Shown: positions 10,265-20,412, numbered from the stretch's first letter. The stretch is DNA of 64,000 nucleotides from Oncomelania hupensis (GCA_036898135.1 CM072525.1:19816793-19880792), one strand, 5' to 3'. Program-made: numbers and translations. The notes: generated by a model from the sequence alone, not told the origin.

Positions 10265-10440
10265 ATACCATTTCTGAAGGGAGGGAGGACACCGGAGTAC
10301 CCGGAGAAAACCCTCAGTGCCCTGAACAAATCTCCTATCTCTCCTATCTAAGTCACATAAGCTTGCACCCTTGCGGGGAATCGAACTCGCGACTTTCGGC
10401 ATAATAAACCGACCGACGACAAACCAACGGCGTCACCATG
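10265..10440 (-). mobile_element. SINE-B, tRNA-derived head and core, reverse strand
   Basis: On the minus strand it reads a tRNA-like head (TGACGCCGTTGG as a degenerate A box, GAGTTCGATTCC as B box), then CTTATGTGACTTAG and the core GAGGGTTTTCTCCGGGTACT. It ends just after CCTCCCTCCCTTC, without the 3' section of the copy at 7628. It retains more of the tRNA-like 5' end than that copy. Confidence 0.7.
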
Positions 10441-10916
10441 GCATCCTACTGTAATCGCGCTCTATAGCACAGAATGAGCGCTGTTCGACTGAGTCTCCCC
10501 ATTGTCTGGATAACTTGGGAAGCGAGAGAACAATCGAAGAAAGGTACAGAGCTAACAAAGCCTTTTTTATTTTCTTCTTTTATCCAGATCGAAAGAATAC
10601 TTTTAATGGATCTTTTGTGTTGGCTTGAAAAGCGGGAGACCCTTAATGGGTGCGCACGGTCCGCACTAATAGGTGAGGTTTGACAAATAAGATGGAGAGG
10701 CAGACCAATGGTGGTCATATCTTATTTTGCTCCCTCTCACTCCAACTCCTCCAAACACCACCTCCCCCTCAACCCTCCCCGGCCCAGGTCCCACTTCACA
10801 CACCCCACCAATCACAACCGCTTGAAAAGCAACGAAGAAGAACAATGATGCCACTTTTGGTTTACTTCATCCATGCCCTCTGGAGAGCAAAATTAATTAC
10901 GCGGTAATGGTAAACA
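10441..10916. other. No gene seen
   Basis: Overlapping short frames occur on both strands here, but none shows a motif. 10730-10815 is pyrimidine-rich. Confidence 0.4.
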
Positions 10917-11045
10917 CAACCGCACGCACACACACACACACACACCCACACAAACCCAATACATACAACTACACACACATATACCCAACACACACAAACA
11001 TACACACACAAGTAACACAGACACACGCACACGCACAACACACAT
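10917..11045. repeat. (CA)n-rich microsatellite
   Basis: Imperfect CA repeats with interruptions; the 109-aa His/Thr-rich frame over it is an artefact. Confidence 0.85.
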
Positions 11046-11235
11046 CATCTTCCTCATCGACCTCCTGTACACCCCCACCTCCCTCCTTCCACTCCCCACT
11101 ACACCACGTTCCTAGTTCTCATCCTAACAGCCACCCCCTCCCCCCACAAGCTCCAGTCTGTCATCCTCCCTTATTTCAAACACACGATGCTAATGGCAAC
11201 AGTGAACACACCACAAACTTTGTCTATGTGCTGTA

Positions 11236-11832
11236 ATCCCCGTTGGGGTGCCGGGGGTTTCAGTATAAATAGTATCCCCACTTTCTGGAAATTTACTGCT
11301 TTAAATTCCCACTGTCGCTGTCTTTCTCATTTGCTCTTTCTCATTCCTGCTCTGTTCTATCAATCTGCTATACTATCTTCTTATTCGCTAGACCAGTCAT
11401 CTACCTTTTTTCTTGAAAAACCTTCCGGGACAAGACTCCTTATTTGTGTATGAGGTCTGTTGGATCAGCTTGGGAATATTGGACGCTTTCTGCCAGGTGG
11501 TCACTAGGGCTTCCTATGATGTTATTATTTAGCAATGTAGGCATTTTACATGTATGTGTTTTGTTGATAATTTGTAATGATGTTTGTATTCTATTTTGTT
11601 TTTGCAAACGGGGGTTCCATAAATTAGAGTACAGCCTCAGCGTCCCCTGCGTGGGATGTCTTTATTGTAAAGTGACTGGCTGGTGGAGAGCTTTCAGTTT
11701 TACCACTAAGGTTGTTTCAGCAGATCTTTTATGCGGATCAGGGGTTGTCCGGTCCTGATTTGGCTCGGAAGAGTCCGCTGGACCTAAAGCAATAATGATG
11801 TAATGTAATGTAATGTAATGTAATGTAATGTA
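11236..11832 (+). mobile_element. Family R retroposon, copy R2 (full length)
   Basis: A full copy in sense orientation: 5' hairpin CCCCGTTGGGGTGCCGG at 11238, TATA-like TATAAATAG at 11265, and 3' end GGACCTAAAGCAATAATGAT with a (GTAAT)n tail to 11830. The 11-bp target-site duplication TATGTGCTGTA is at 11225-11235 and 11833-11843. A first frame ends ...LLICV at 11453. A 104-aa frame (11444-11758) overlaps its stop through ATGA and carries a hydrophobic, Cys-rich stretch (MMLLFSNVGILHVCVLLI). The same frame is intact in R8 (51824-52138, -). Whether it is translated is unknown. Confidence 0.8.
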
Positions 11833-11894
11833 TATGTGCTGTATAGGCTAATGGACACTGACAACCATCGCTGTATAATAACACTGAGAGAAAA

Positions 11895-12200
11895 AATGTA
11901 TGATTGCTCTGGTGGTTCAGTGTTGATTTAGGTCCCTGATCCGAGGTCTAGTCTGTGCACGCACGCATTCCATCGGATGGACTTTAAAGATCCTGACGCT
12001 CGTGTCTTAGACGGATGAGTGCCGACAATTCAGATACACCCAGCACGCACTAGGTCCCTTCTCCCCATCGTCTGGGCTTCAGACTATGCGCCCAAAGGCT
12101 TAAGTGGGCGCTTCGGGCAGTTTGAGTTAAATCCTGTTTCGGACAGCGCCTTGAGCTGCTCTTCAGCTGGAAATGCGCTATTTAAGAACGATTAACTATT
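11895..12200 (+). mobile_element. SINE-A long copy with SINE-D-like 5' segment
   Basis: The 5' portion ATGATTGCTCTGGTGGTTCA and GTGTTGATTTAGG matches the middle of SINE-D (37165 and 54190). The next ~250 bp are SINE-A: CGCATTCCATCGGATGGACT, AAAGATCCTGACGCTC, then GCGCCTTGAGCTGCTCTTCA and GCGCTATTTAAGAACGAT. SINE-A copy 16138 (-) shares everything from CGCATTCC onward, which sets the minimum body length. The element therefore looks like a join of two SINE families, or else both are parts of one longer family. Confidence 0.55.
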
Positions 12201-12227
12201 ACTCCTTTCCCATCCACCACCATGCCG

Positions 12228-12243
12228 CCCCCCCCCCCCCCCC
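12228..12243. repeat. Poly-C run
   Basis: An uninterrupted C tract within GCCG(C)nAATTCC; prone to length error. Confidence 0.9.
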
Positions 12244-12450
12244 AATTCCTCTCTTTCCTGGGGATGACTGCACGACTGTCCTATCGTCAATTACGTCAAT
12301 CTTCAACGTTCATTCATTCTAATACAACATGGCAGGCCGTTCACATGTATTTCCAGCCATTCACACACATAGTTAGTTATTCATTGCTTACACGCTCCAG
12401 CGGACTGCAAAGAGCAGAATCAAGACCACAACTTGGTTGAAAGAGGGCGC

Positions 12451-12960
12451 ACTCCTGATCCGCATAAAAGATCTGCTGAAACAATACTAGTGTTAACACT
12501 GAAGGCACTCCACCAGCCGGTCACTGTACAACAAAGGCATCCCACGCAGGGGATGCTGAGGCTATACTCTAATTTATCGAAGCCCCGTTTACAAAAACAA
12601 AATAGAATACAAACATAATTTTGAAATATCAACAAAGCACATACTTATAAAATGCCTACATTGCTAAAAAATAATCTCATAGGAAGCCCTAGTGACCATT
12701 TGGCAGAAAGCGTCCAATATTCCCAAGCTGATACAACAGACCTCACACACTAATGAGGAGTATTGTCCCAAAGGAGTTTTCAAGAAAAACAGTTAGGTGA
12801 CTGGTCTACCAAAGAAGAAGATAGTATAGTAGGTTGACAGAACAGAGTAGGAATGAGAAAGAACGAAGGAGAAAGACAGCGACAGTGGGAATTTAAAGCA
12901 CTACATTTCCAGAAAGTTGGGATACTATTTATACAGAAACCCCAGGCATCCCCACGGGGG
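12451..12960 (-). mobile_element. Family R retroposon, copy R3 (3'-shortened)
   Basis: The copy runs from CTCCTGATCCGCATAAAAGA to the 5' hairpin ending CCCCACGGGGG at 12960 (minus sense). It lacks the terminal CTGGACCTAAAGC block and tail. It begins at nearly the same internal point as fragment R7 (43230), which suggests an alternative 3' end or a shared deletion. The minus frame 12420-12635 corresponds to the 104-aa frame of R2 but is interrupted. Confidence 0.7.
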
Positions 12961-12999
12961 CATTCACACACATAGCCCAAAAATAATTTCAAACGTTTT

Positions 13000-13400
13000 T
13001 TTTTTTTCTTGGCAGTGTTATGACACGGCTTTATCCTAACGAAGCCAAAGAAAAACATGATAAGACAGGCCGCGATCTGAGCTTCCTGCAAGCCAAAAAT
13101 TAACTCTCAAAATCGGGCCAGCCAAGTTCTCGATACAGCCCAAAACATGTTTAGAAAAAGCTGAAGAACAATGACCTTGACCTTTGAGAAAGTATAAATA
13201 CGAATGATCCAATATGCTTATCAGAAGTGAAAGTATCCGCGAAGTAAAAATGAAGAATTTCGGTTTTCTAACTCTGCGGTAGAGAAAATATGATGGCACG
13301 GCATGCATGCCACTCATCCAGGTAACGTTCCTATGAAGTTTGGTCAAAATCCGTTCAGAAGTTCTTGATATAATTATGGCGTCCCACGGACTGACATGAA
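13000..13400 (-). repeat. Repeat D, reverse-strand copy
   Basis: The minus strand contains TTTTTCTTTGGCTTCGTTAG, GCCGTGTCATAACACT and CTCAAAGGTCAAGGTCATTG. These occur in the same order at 44460-44930 and in the split copy 58140-58250 plus 60956-61260. No coding potential is visible and the element type is unknown. Confidence 0.5.
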
Positions 13401-13574
13401 GACGGACCGAACCGAGAGATGGACCCAGCTGGCAGACAGACCACCACCACCGCCCACCACCACCACCGACTATTTAAAAGTATTCCCAGATATGTCTGGA
13501 AATAAAAAAAACAAACTGATACTGTTGTTGGCACAGGTGCCTGTCTTCGGATGTCAGGAAAGCGACTCACTATG

Positions 13575-14795
13575 CGCGTCACTCTCCCTGTTATACTACT
13601 ATTGTACTGCTTTTCTCATATCTAGGTGCGGGCGTCTGTGTGTTAACTACTACAGAGCAGTGCTTAGCGCGTCACTCTCCCTGTTATACCACAAGTATAT
13701 CAACTAACAAGTTAGTATCTCCCTTCTATGTCTCTGTCGACGTGCGCGTACAACCGGTTGCTTCCCTTTACATGTTTTGCGCTCCATAGAGCGTCGTCGG
13801 CCTGAAATAATTTCTTAGAAACTTCAAAACCCAGGGGAATTATGGGTAGGGAAATCCTTTTCTGAAATGACGTCGGCAGGACTCTTCGCGATTGGTGCAT
13901 GGTACATGAGACACACGCAAAATGGCGTACAAGAAGATCGGCTAGATCTGAATTCATCTAATTTGACCTCGCATGCTGCTGGAAAACAATGCAATTTGAA
14001 TTTGCTTTCAAAAGAGAGCGAGACCACAACAAAGTACAACGAGCCAAGGCGACGCAAACACTCAAGGCCGACAGAACAAAAAACACACAAACTACAAAAG
14101 GTAAGTAGCCCTACCCGTGACCATACACAATAAAGTAGGCCTAACCACCATTGCAAAATAGGATTGATCATCACCATGATTGAATTTTTCCACCCCACCA
14201 TCCCATCGGTACGGAATCGAACATATGCTCAAATCATCATATCTTTGACAGAACTTGCATGTGCATTATGCAGTGCTAGTGTGATTCCAGCGATAAATGA
14301 ACGATCACATCGAAGCGATCTGAGCTGATTCAATGGCAAACAATCGTTCACTGAGACTCACGATCGCCTGCACTGAGCTCGCATACATGTGTGCATGTTT
14401 CTATAAATCCTTCGTGTTCTCCTTCGATAATTGAGCAAAGCCTTTGTTCACTACAAGAAATATGCAGTTCCTCTCCCAACTTTCGTTTCATTTCAGCCAG
14501 CACATCTGCGCGAAAAATGGCGACCATGACTGCAACCGTAGCTAGTTATCAGTTACTTCCCTTGAACAGATTTCCCAGAATTCTCTATTCTATTTTTAGG
14601 TTTGGGATACCCCCGTCTCAGCTTGTGGCTAAAACCAAGGGCAACGGGACCACCGCACGTCGACTGGGGGCAATACGAGATACTAACTTGTTAGTTGATA
14701 TACTTGTGGTTATACTAATACTGTACTGCTTTTCTCATATCTAGGTACGGGCGCCTGTATGTTAATAACTACACAGCTTAGCACTGACTACATAG
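13575..14795. repeat. 92-bp tandem repeat, second unit split by a TIR element
   Basis: GCGCGTCACTCTCCCTGTTA starts at 13575 and again at 13667. The first unit continues TACTGCTTTTCTCATATCTA GGTGCGGGCG. The second is interrupted at 13689 and continues, with the same text, from 14709 to about 14795. The tandem repeat therefore existed before the element at 13690-14708 inserted. Confidence 0.75.
13690..14708. mobile_element. 1019-bp TIR DNA element with 7-bp target duplication
   Basis: A perfect 32-bp terminal inverted repeat starts CACAAGTATATCAACTAACA (13690-13721) and is mirrored at 14677-14708. GTTATAC flanks both sides (13683-13689, 14709-14715), a 7-bp target-site duplication confirmed by the uninterrupted tandem unit. 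No transposase motif is visible. Plus-strand 13867-14100 is open and GC-richer than its surroundings, encodes a basic C-terminus (PRRRKHSRPTEQKTHK) and is followed by AAAAGGTAAGT, a good splice-donor match, so captured exon sequence is possible. TIR and duplication length are compatible with hAT-like or related superfamilies, but I cannot assign one. Confidence 0.7.
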
Positions 14796-14939
14796 CTACC
14801 AAATGAAATTGTCAGCTTTCATTCATAAACAGTGGATCAGCACCTGATGTTTGTTTGGTTGATCCATGGATTAGCTGAATGGATACTGGACTGATCAGAC
14901 TGAACAGTGATTTGATTGTGTTTGTGCCAGCGCGTGCAT
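14796..14939. other. No gene seen
   Basis: Unique-looking AT-rich sequence. Confidence 0.3.
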
Positions 14940-15125
14940 TTTTAATATGAGTGAATGGGTGTGTTGTGTTGTGTGCGTGTGTGTGAGTGTTCTGTGAGTG
15001 TGTGTGTGCCGTGTGTGTGTGTGCGCCGTGTGTGTGTTGTGTTTGTGTGGGTGTGCGTGCGTGCGTGCGTGTGCGTTAGTGTGTGTAGGTGTGTGCGCTC
15101 GCGCGTGTGTGATCGCGCGCGCTTG
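14940..15125. repeat. (GT)n-rich microsatellite
   Basis: Imperfect GT repeats with GC and GCGC interruptions; Cys/Val-rich frames over it are artefacts. Confidence 0.85.
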
Positions 15126-15626
15126 TGGACGTATACCAGTGATTAAATTGTATCGTGTTGTATCAAAGTTGGCAACAGTTTAAGGTTTATTTACCTGTAT
15201 TTAACTGAAGTGTGTTCACACAAATCAATCGCATGTGTTTTTATAACATAATTGTGGGGTGTTTTTTTTAGAGGGGGAGGTGGGACGTGGGTGTGAGGTG
15301 TGGGGATGAAAGGTGGGTGACATCTAAAAAATTCATCAAGGTACATCTTAAATCACCATTGTTGGAATTCGCATAACACGTACTGAACTAAACTGAACCA
15401 ACAGAAGGGGCCATGTGAATAAATGAACAGGTTTAATGGCACGGAGGTCCATTTCACATCGATTTCGGTGGTTTTAACACTAGAATATATTGCAGTGCAC
15501 TACAGTCACTTATTGACCATTTCGTTTGATGTGTTGTGGTTTCTCTATGTAGCCAAAGACTGGAATCTAGTTCCACAGGCTAACGAAACTGGTTTGGGTT
15601 TCCGTTTTGACAATACAACTTAACCC
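15126..15626. other. No gene seen
   Basis: No motif is seen in the 66-aa frame at 15423-15623; a G-rich patch lies at 15270-15320. Confidence 0.35.
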
Positions 15627-15919
15627 TGTCGATGCCGTGATCACAGTGGTAAAGAAACGGAAACTCACATCACCAGGGCATCAGGCCTTGCAATAACCAT
15701 CCTGCAAGGCACGATGCAAGGAGGCAGAAGAACAAGGAGACAGAAAAGGGGGTGGGAGGACAACCTTCGAGAATGGACTGGCTTGGCATTGAGTGAAACC
15801 ACGAGGGCTGCTGAGGACAGAGAAAGATGGAGTACTCTAGTTAAACGATCGTCTGTGGTGCCCCAACGACTTTCGAATTACGGGATAGGGTAGGATAGGA
15901 TAGGAAACGATAGGATAGG
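15627..15919 (+). pseudogene. RTE-type LINE, 3' fragment (copy B)
   Basis: The text matches the last ~280 bp of the RTE family (GTGGTAAAGAAACGGAAACT, then GAGGACAACCTTCGAGAATG and the GTTAAACGATCGTCTGTGGT terminus) with small deletions that break the frame. It ends in a longer, impure GGATA tail (15885-15919), including GGGTAGGATAGGATAGG. Confidence 0.75.
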
Positions 15920-16137
15920 TCGTGATTTGATGCATAGTCATAGCCGCGTCCAAATGGACCTTGTTAGCATTGAAGTAGTTACTGTTTGAATCACTGACAT
16001 TAAAGTAGCCGCACTCCGTAGCTGAGACTGTCCGTTGGGGAGAGGCGAACATAAACCTCGCTCAGCAAGTGTGAAAGTAGGTTTACATTTCCCTTCTTGC
16101 TATATTTCACAAGCAACATTTATTTTTAAAAAATTAT

Positions 16138-16360
16138 TGTTCGTAATTTTTATATAGCGCTTTTCCAGCTCAAGAGCTGCTCAAGGCGCTGGCCGATACA
16201 GGATCTTGCTCAAGCCGCCCGAGAGGCCTCGTCCAGGGGATAAAGAGAGAAGGGACCTACAGGCCTTGCTTGGGTGTAGTGGTGTAGCTGCTGGCACTCT
16301 TTTGTCAAGGACAGGACATGAGCGTCAGGATCTTCTAAATCCGTGCGACGGAATGCGTGG
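16138..16360 (-). mobile_element. SINE-A, long copy, reverse strand
   Basis: On the minus strand it starts CACGCATTCCGTCGCACGG, continues AAGATCCTGACGCTCATGTC and CCTCTCGGGCGGCTTGAGCA, and ends GCTGGAAAAGCGCTATATAA. It is collinear with 11970-12195 (+) and confirms SINE-A is at least ~220 bp. Confidence 0.65.
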
Positions 16361-16469
16361 GAGAACAGACTAAGACTGCTGTTTATACTCTCCTCTGTAG
16401 GAGTAATATTGCGACTTGGTGTGCTCTACAGCAAGTCGTCCCAGCCTGAAAGAGCTAATGCGCTAGTAG

Positions 16470-16735
16470 GGGTCAGCTCGTTACTCCCCCGTATCACTCC
16501 TCCCACGGCTCGTTACTCCCCCAGCTCGTTATTTTAAGAATGTAGGACTCGGAATGTGATTTTTGTAGAGAAAAGGGTTAGGGCAAGGGTTAGGGATAGC
16601 TCTGCAACTAACCCTTACCCGAACCCTTTTCTAAAAAGTTTACCTAGTTCGTCTCCTATAAGCGACGAAATAGGTCGAACTTTGTTCAAAATAACGAGCC
16701 GGGGGAGTAGTGATACGGGGGAGTAACGAGATGTT
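16470..16735. mobile_element. Hairpin element M2 with ~40-bp inverted ends
   Basis: The left end CGTTACTCCCCCGTATCACT continues to GGCTCGTTA (16480-16540). It is mirrored at the right end (16685-16727: AACGAGCCGGGGGAGTAG, GATACGGGGGAGTAACG). The core shares the hairpins of M1: AAAAGGGTTAGGGCAAGGG (16571) pairs with CCTTACCCGAACCCTTTT (16613-16630), and a CGTCTCCTATAAGCGACGAA stem follows. It is shorter than M1 and has different outer ends, so the core appears in two kinds of termini. Confidence 0.6.
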
Positions 16736-16843
16736 CCCCGCTAGTATGATGCAAAATGCATTGTCCCCTGTCCACTCTTCTATATTTCCCTCACTGCTTT
16801 GAATTCTTTGCTAACAAACAGACTGTAGAATGAAAGGAACGTG

Positions 16844-17422
16844 GATTGATTGATTGATTTATTGTTGCTTTAGGTCCAGCGGACTCTTCCGAGCCAAATC
16901 AGGACCGGACAACCCCCGATCCGCATAAAAGATCTGCTGAAACAACCCCAGTGGGAAAATTGAATGCCCTCCACCGGCCAGTCACTTTACAATAAAGACA
17001 TCCCACGCGGGGGACGGCTGAGGGTTGACCTCAACTACGCGAACACCCCGGTTACAAAAACAAAATAGAATACAAACATCATTATACATCATCAACCAAA
17101 CACATACATATAAAATGCCTATAGTGCTAAATAGTACATTCATAGGAAGCCCTAGTGACCACCCGGCAGAAAGCGTCCAACACTCCCAAGCTGATCCAAC
17201 AGACCTCATACACAAACAAGGAGTCTTGTCCAGGAAGAGTTTTCAAGAAAAAAGGTAGGTCATTGATCTAGCGAAGAAGAAGATAGTATAGCAGAGTGAA
17301 GGACAGAGCAAGAATAGGAAAGAGTAAATGAGGAAGACAGCGACAGTGGGAATTTAAAGCACTACATTTCCATAAAGTGGGGATACTATTTATACTGAAA
17401 ACCCCCGGCACTCCAACGGGGG
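16844..17422 (-). mobile_element. Family R retroposon, copy R4
   Basis: Nearly full length. The 3' end on + starts with (GATT)n then TATTGTTGCTTTAGGTCCAG; the 5' hairpin CTCCAACGGGGG ends at 17422. The tail unit is ATTG here and in R6, against ATTAC in R1, R2, R5 and R8, so tail sequence is not fixed. The frame 16982-17215 (-) corresponds to the first part of the 104-aa frame, with a frameshift after FCFCNRG. Confidence 0.75.
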
Positions 17423-17907
17423 TAGCTAACGGGGTGGTGATCGCATAAACCATCTCTGATTGGCTAACTGCTTTGATATTGCGGTTATAAATAGATTGAA
17501 ACAGTGTGCAAATGTCCCCCACATGAAGCGATAAAAATCGGGTTAGGGTTAGTAAAAGGTATAAATAGGATTTACCCGCGTTAGGGGATAGTGATTAGGG
17601 TGAGTTAAGGTAGATATTAGGTAGAATGGATGTCTGAAAAGGTAAACCGGAACTGGAAGGAATCCAGAGCGACACAGCCAATCTATCTGGTCTTGGCTTT
17701 AGGCTCCGTTATTAGTTGCACGCAAACTCGAGCAATCGATCGTCTGATACTTTGCAGATATCATGACGCAGAACTGTGAAAGCGGAAATCGACCGGTTTT
17801 TGGTTGTCGCTATGCACACGGCAAAATACAATTAGGGACAATGCCAGTCCATTATTTGCAGTCAAATTATCGGCGTAGCGTGTGCATGTGTGAGTTGTGT
17901 GTGAATG
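17423..17907. other. No gene seen
   Basis: A few TTAGGG-like words (GGGTTAGGGTTAG at 17540-17552) occur in an otherwise unassigned stretch. Confidence 0.35.
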
Positions 17908-17908
17908 T

Positions 17909-17987
<79 letters not shown>

Positions 17988-18000
17988 CGAGCGAGAGAGG
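17908..18000. repeat. (GA)n microsatellite
   Basis: Mostly perfect GA repeats; both-strand Arg/Glu and Ser/Leu frames are artefacts. Confidence 0.9.
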
Positions 18001-18008
18001 GTGGCTAG

Positions 18009-18278
18009 GTAGAAACGGCGTTATTCTGAAATACACTTGAACCTCTACGTACTTTCTTTTGACGGACCCCGTTACTTTGACGTCAAAACAGTGTTCCGTT
18101 AGGGTTAGGGGGTGTTAGGCTTAGGGTTAGGTTAAGGATTAGGGTTATAGTTAGGGTTATGGTTAGGGTTAGAGGTAGAATTAGGGTTAAAGATCGCTTT
18201 AAAAAATGGAAAAATTTGTAAAAATGTCAAAGTAACGTATGTAGAGTTTCATGAAAGTCATCACAACGGCGTTTCTAC
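18009..18278. mobile_element. Hairpin element T1 with internal TTAGGG-like repeats
   Basis: Ends are inverted: GTAGAAACGGCGTT at 18009-18022 mirrors AACGGCGTTTCTAC at 18265-18278 (13 of 14 match). The complementarity continues loosely for ~45 bp (TTGAACCTCTACGTAC against GTATGTAGAGTTTCAT). The centre (18095-18190) is a degenerate TTAGGG array. Copies T2 (41900) and T3 (42171) share this plan. A GT repeat lies directly to the right. No protein is encoded. Confidence 0.6.
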
Positions 18279-18550
18279 ACGGTTGTGTGTGTGTGCGTGT
18301 GTATGAGTTAGACAGAGAGCGCGCGAGCTTGTTTGTGTGTGCGTATGTGTGTTTGTATGTAGGCTTATGTTTAGGTGTGTTAGGGTGTGTCTGTGTGTTT
18401 GTGTGTGTTTGTGCGTGTAAAAATATATGTACATGCCCCTCACCTCCATTTGTCTGTGTCTGTCTGTGTATCTTTCTGTCCGCCTGTCTGTCTGTATATC
18501 TCTCAGTCTCTATCTGTGTGTGTGTGTCTCTCTCTCTCTATTTCTCTCTT
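18279..18550. repeat. (GT)n and (TC)n-rich low-complexity stretch
   Basis: GT repeats grade into TCTG and TC repeats; Cys- and Leu/Ser-rich frames are artefacts. Confidence 0.8.
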
Positions 18551-18674
18551 CCTCCCTCTGTGTCTCTCTGTTACTGTTAAAGTTACCGGTAGTGATCATG
18601 TCCATAACGTTAAGGGACATGTAAGAAAAGGTTATGCCTATCCGATTAAAGTTTAAACTTCAAACTTCAAACTT

Positions 18675-18678
<4 letters not shown>

Positions 18679-18752
<74 letters not shown>
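18679..18752. repeat. (TC)n microsatellite
   Basis: Nearly perfect TC repeats preceded by three AAACTTC units. Confidence 0.9.
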
Positions 18753-18913
18753 ATAATTATCTTCCACAAAAGCGGCCACGACCGCCTTATGTAATATGTA
18801 ACACTGTAAACAGTAGCCGGCGTAGATGTTTATCGAGATCGATACAGTTATTGATAAGAACCTGCATGCAACCAGAGTTACGTTCCTTGGTTGTTTTCTA
18901 AGCTCCTTAAGCC

Positions 18914-19637
18914 CATGCCACACGAGCGTCAAATCTACTGGACTTGACGCGAATCACATTACATTACATTATTATTGCTTTAGGTCCAGCGGACTCTTCC
19001 GAGCCAAATCAGGACCGGACAACCCCCGATCCGCATAAAAGATCTGCTGAAACAACCCTAGTGGTAAAACCGAAAGTTCTCCACCAGCCAGTCACTTTAC
19101 AATAAAGACATCCCACGCAGAAGACGGCTGAGGCTTCACCCCAACTTATCGAACCCCCGTTTACAAAAACAAAATAGAATACAAACATCATTATAAATTA
19201 TTAACAAAACTCATACAAATAAAATGCCTACATTGCTAAATAATAACATCATAGGAAGCCCTAGTGACCACCTGGCATTAAAGCATCCAATATTGACCCG
19301 AATCGGAGCAATTTTCGACTTCGAAGTCGGAATTTCATTTTGACTTGAATCGCGCAGTGCCACACGAAAGTCGCACATCGAGTCAAACTTGAGGGTTATT
19401 GGTCTTGAAGTTTTGCTGTACGTGTGTTGTGATCACGTGATTCGTATTCTGCTTCTCATTGGCCAAAAGGTCCGAATCACACAATCGAGACTCGCGGAAT
19501 TAGAACATGTTGAAAGTCGGCAATCGGAGCCAATTCAAAGAATCTGGATTCGCGATGCACAGAGTGCCACACGACAATCACGGGATTTTGTCGTGATTTC
19601 ATGAATTGGATTCAAGATTTGACGCTCGTGTGGCATG
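18914..19637. mobile_element. TIR element (~360 bp) split by a nested R copy
   Basis: A perfect 23-bp terminal inverted repeat begins CATGCCACACGAGCGTCAAA (18914-18936) and is mirrored at 19615-19637. Internal echoes of the end (TGCCACACGAAAGTCG at ~19363, GTGCCACACGACAATCACG at ~19564) suggest repeated binding sites. Without the insertion at 18956-19292 and one duplication copy, the element is ~375 bp. No transposase is encoded. No obvious target-site duplication is seen next to the ends. Confidence 0.65.
18956..19292 (-). mobile_element. Family R retroposon, copy R5 (5'-truncated, nested)
   Basis: The 3' ~335 bp of family R, with an (ACATT)n tail on the left and truncation at CCAATA on the right. 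The duplication TTGACGCGAATC (18944-18955) matches TTGACCCGAATC (19293-19304) at 11 of 12 positions. The 5' truncation with a retained tail fixes the polarity of family R and shows TPRT-type insertion into the older TIR element. Confidence 0.75.
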
Positions 19638-19775
19638 ACCATTACTGTGCGTCACAGATCAATATCTTCAATAAAGGATTGGTTGCAGTCAAACTAACAT
19701 GTCAAAAACTAAACTTCTATTTGATGATGTTGATGTTCAACTCTTGTGTGACGCGTTTTCTCCAAGCTATGGTAT

Positions 19776-19998
19776 TATGAGGTGCAATAGAAGACTTCTG
19801 GGCGTTTCCTGCCTGTACCCAGCACATCACCAAAGGACCAAGTCCGACAGACCATCACACAAACCATGCCAACTGTAATAAAGAAACGAAAACTCCGATG
19901 GTATGGCCACGTCACCAGAGCATCATGCAAGGCACGGTGCAAGGAGACAGAAGAAGAGGGAGACAGAAAAAGAGGTGGGAGAACAACATTCGAGAATC
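19776..19998 (+). pseudogene. RTE-type LINE, internal 3' scrap (copy C)
   Basis: Sequence from TATGAGGTGCAATAGAAGAC to ACAACATTCGAGAATCCA matches the C-terminal coding part of the RTE family, with several small deletions. No GGATA tail follows, so both ends are lost. Confidence 0.65.
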
Positions 19999-20239
19999 CA
20001 TTAGTAATACACATTAGCAAAACACTTGGGACTAATATTTTGAAACGTAAAGGAGCTATGTTTGTCTGCCCCCTCCAAAGTATAGCACTTATGCCACACT
20101 ACGTCGTTACCACTCGTGGGGGCTTGCGTTTACGAGTCTCAGCGACAGTGTGCACTCATGCCTAGAAGATCTATTGGACGAAGAATTTCAATATTTTTCT
20201 AAATAAGAACAATTAGACTCGGACGACGGCGATGAAAAC
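19999..20239. other. No gene seen
   Basis: Nothing recognised. Confidence 0.3.
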
Positions 20240-20333
20240 GATTCGCCAACGACGACGACGACGGAGAAGAAGAAGAAGAAAAAAAAGAACAAGAACAAAA
20301 ACAAGAACAAGAAGAAATAAAGAATGAATGAAT

Positions 20334-20365
<32 letters not shown>

Positions 20366-20412
20366 GAAACAAAGAAATAAAGAAACAAAGAAATAAAGAA
20401 AGAAAGAAAGAA
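20240..20412. repeat. Polypurine (GAC)n, (GAA)n, (GAAA)n tract
   Basis: About 170 bp of almost pure purine on the plus strand, moving from GAC to GAA to GAAA repeats. Confidence 0.85.

Noticed and set aside
13824..14201. 125-aa minus frame in the TIR element
   Set aside because: No motif, and it overlaps another frame; I keep only the weak exon-like reading on plus as a finding.
18095..18190. Chromosome end or telomere
   Set aside because: TTAGGG units are degenerate, short and lie inside an element with copies elsewhere in the window.
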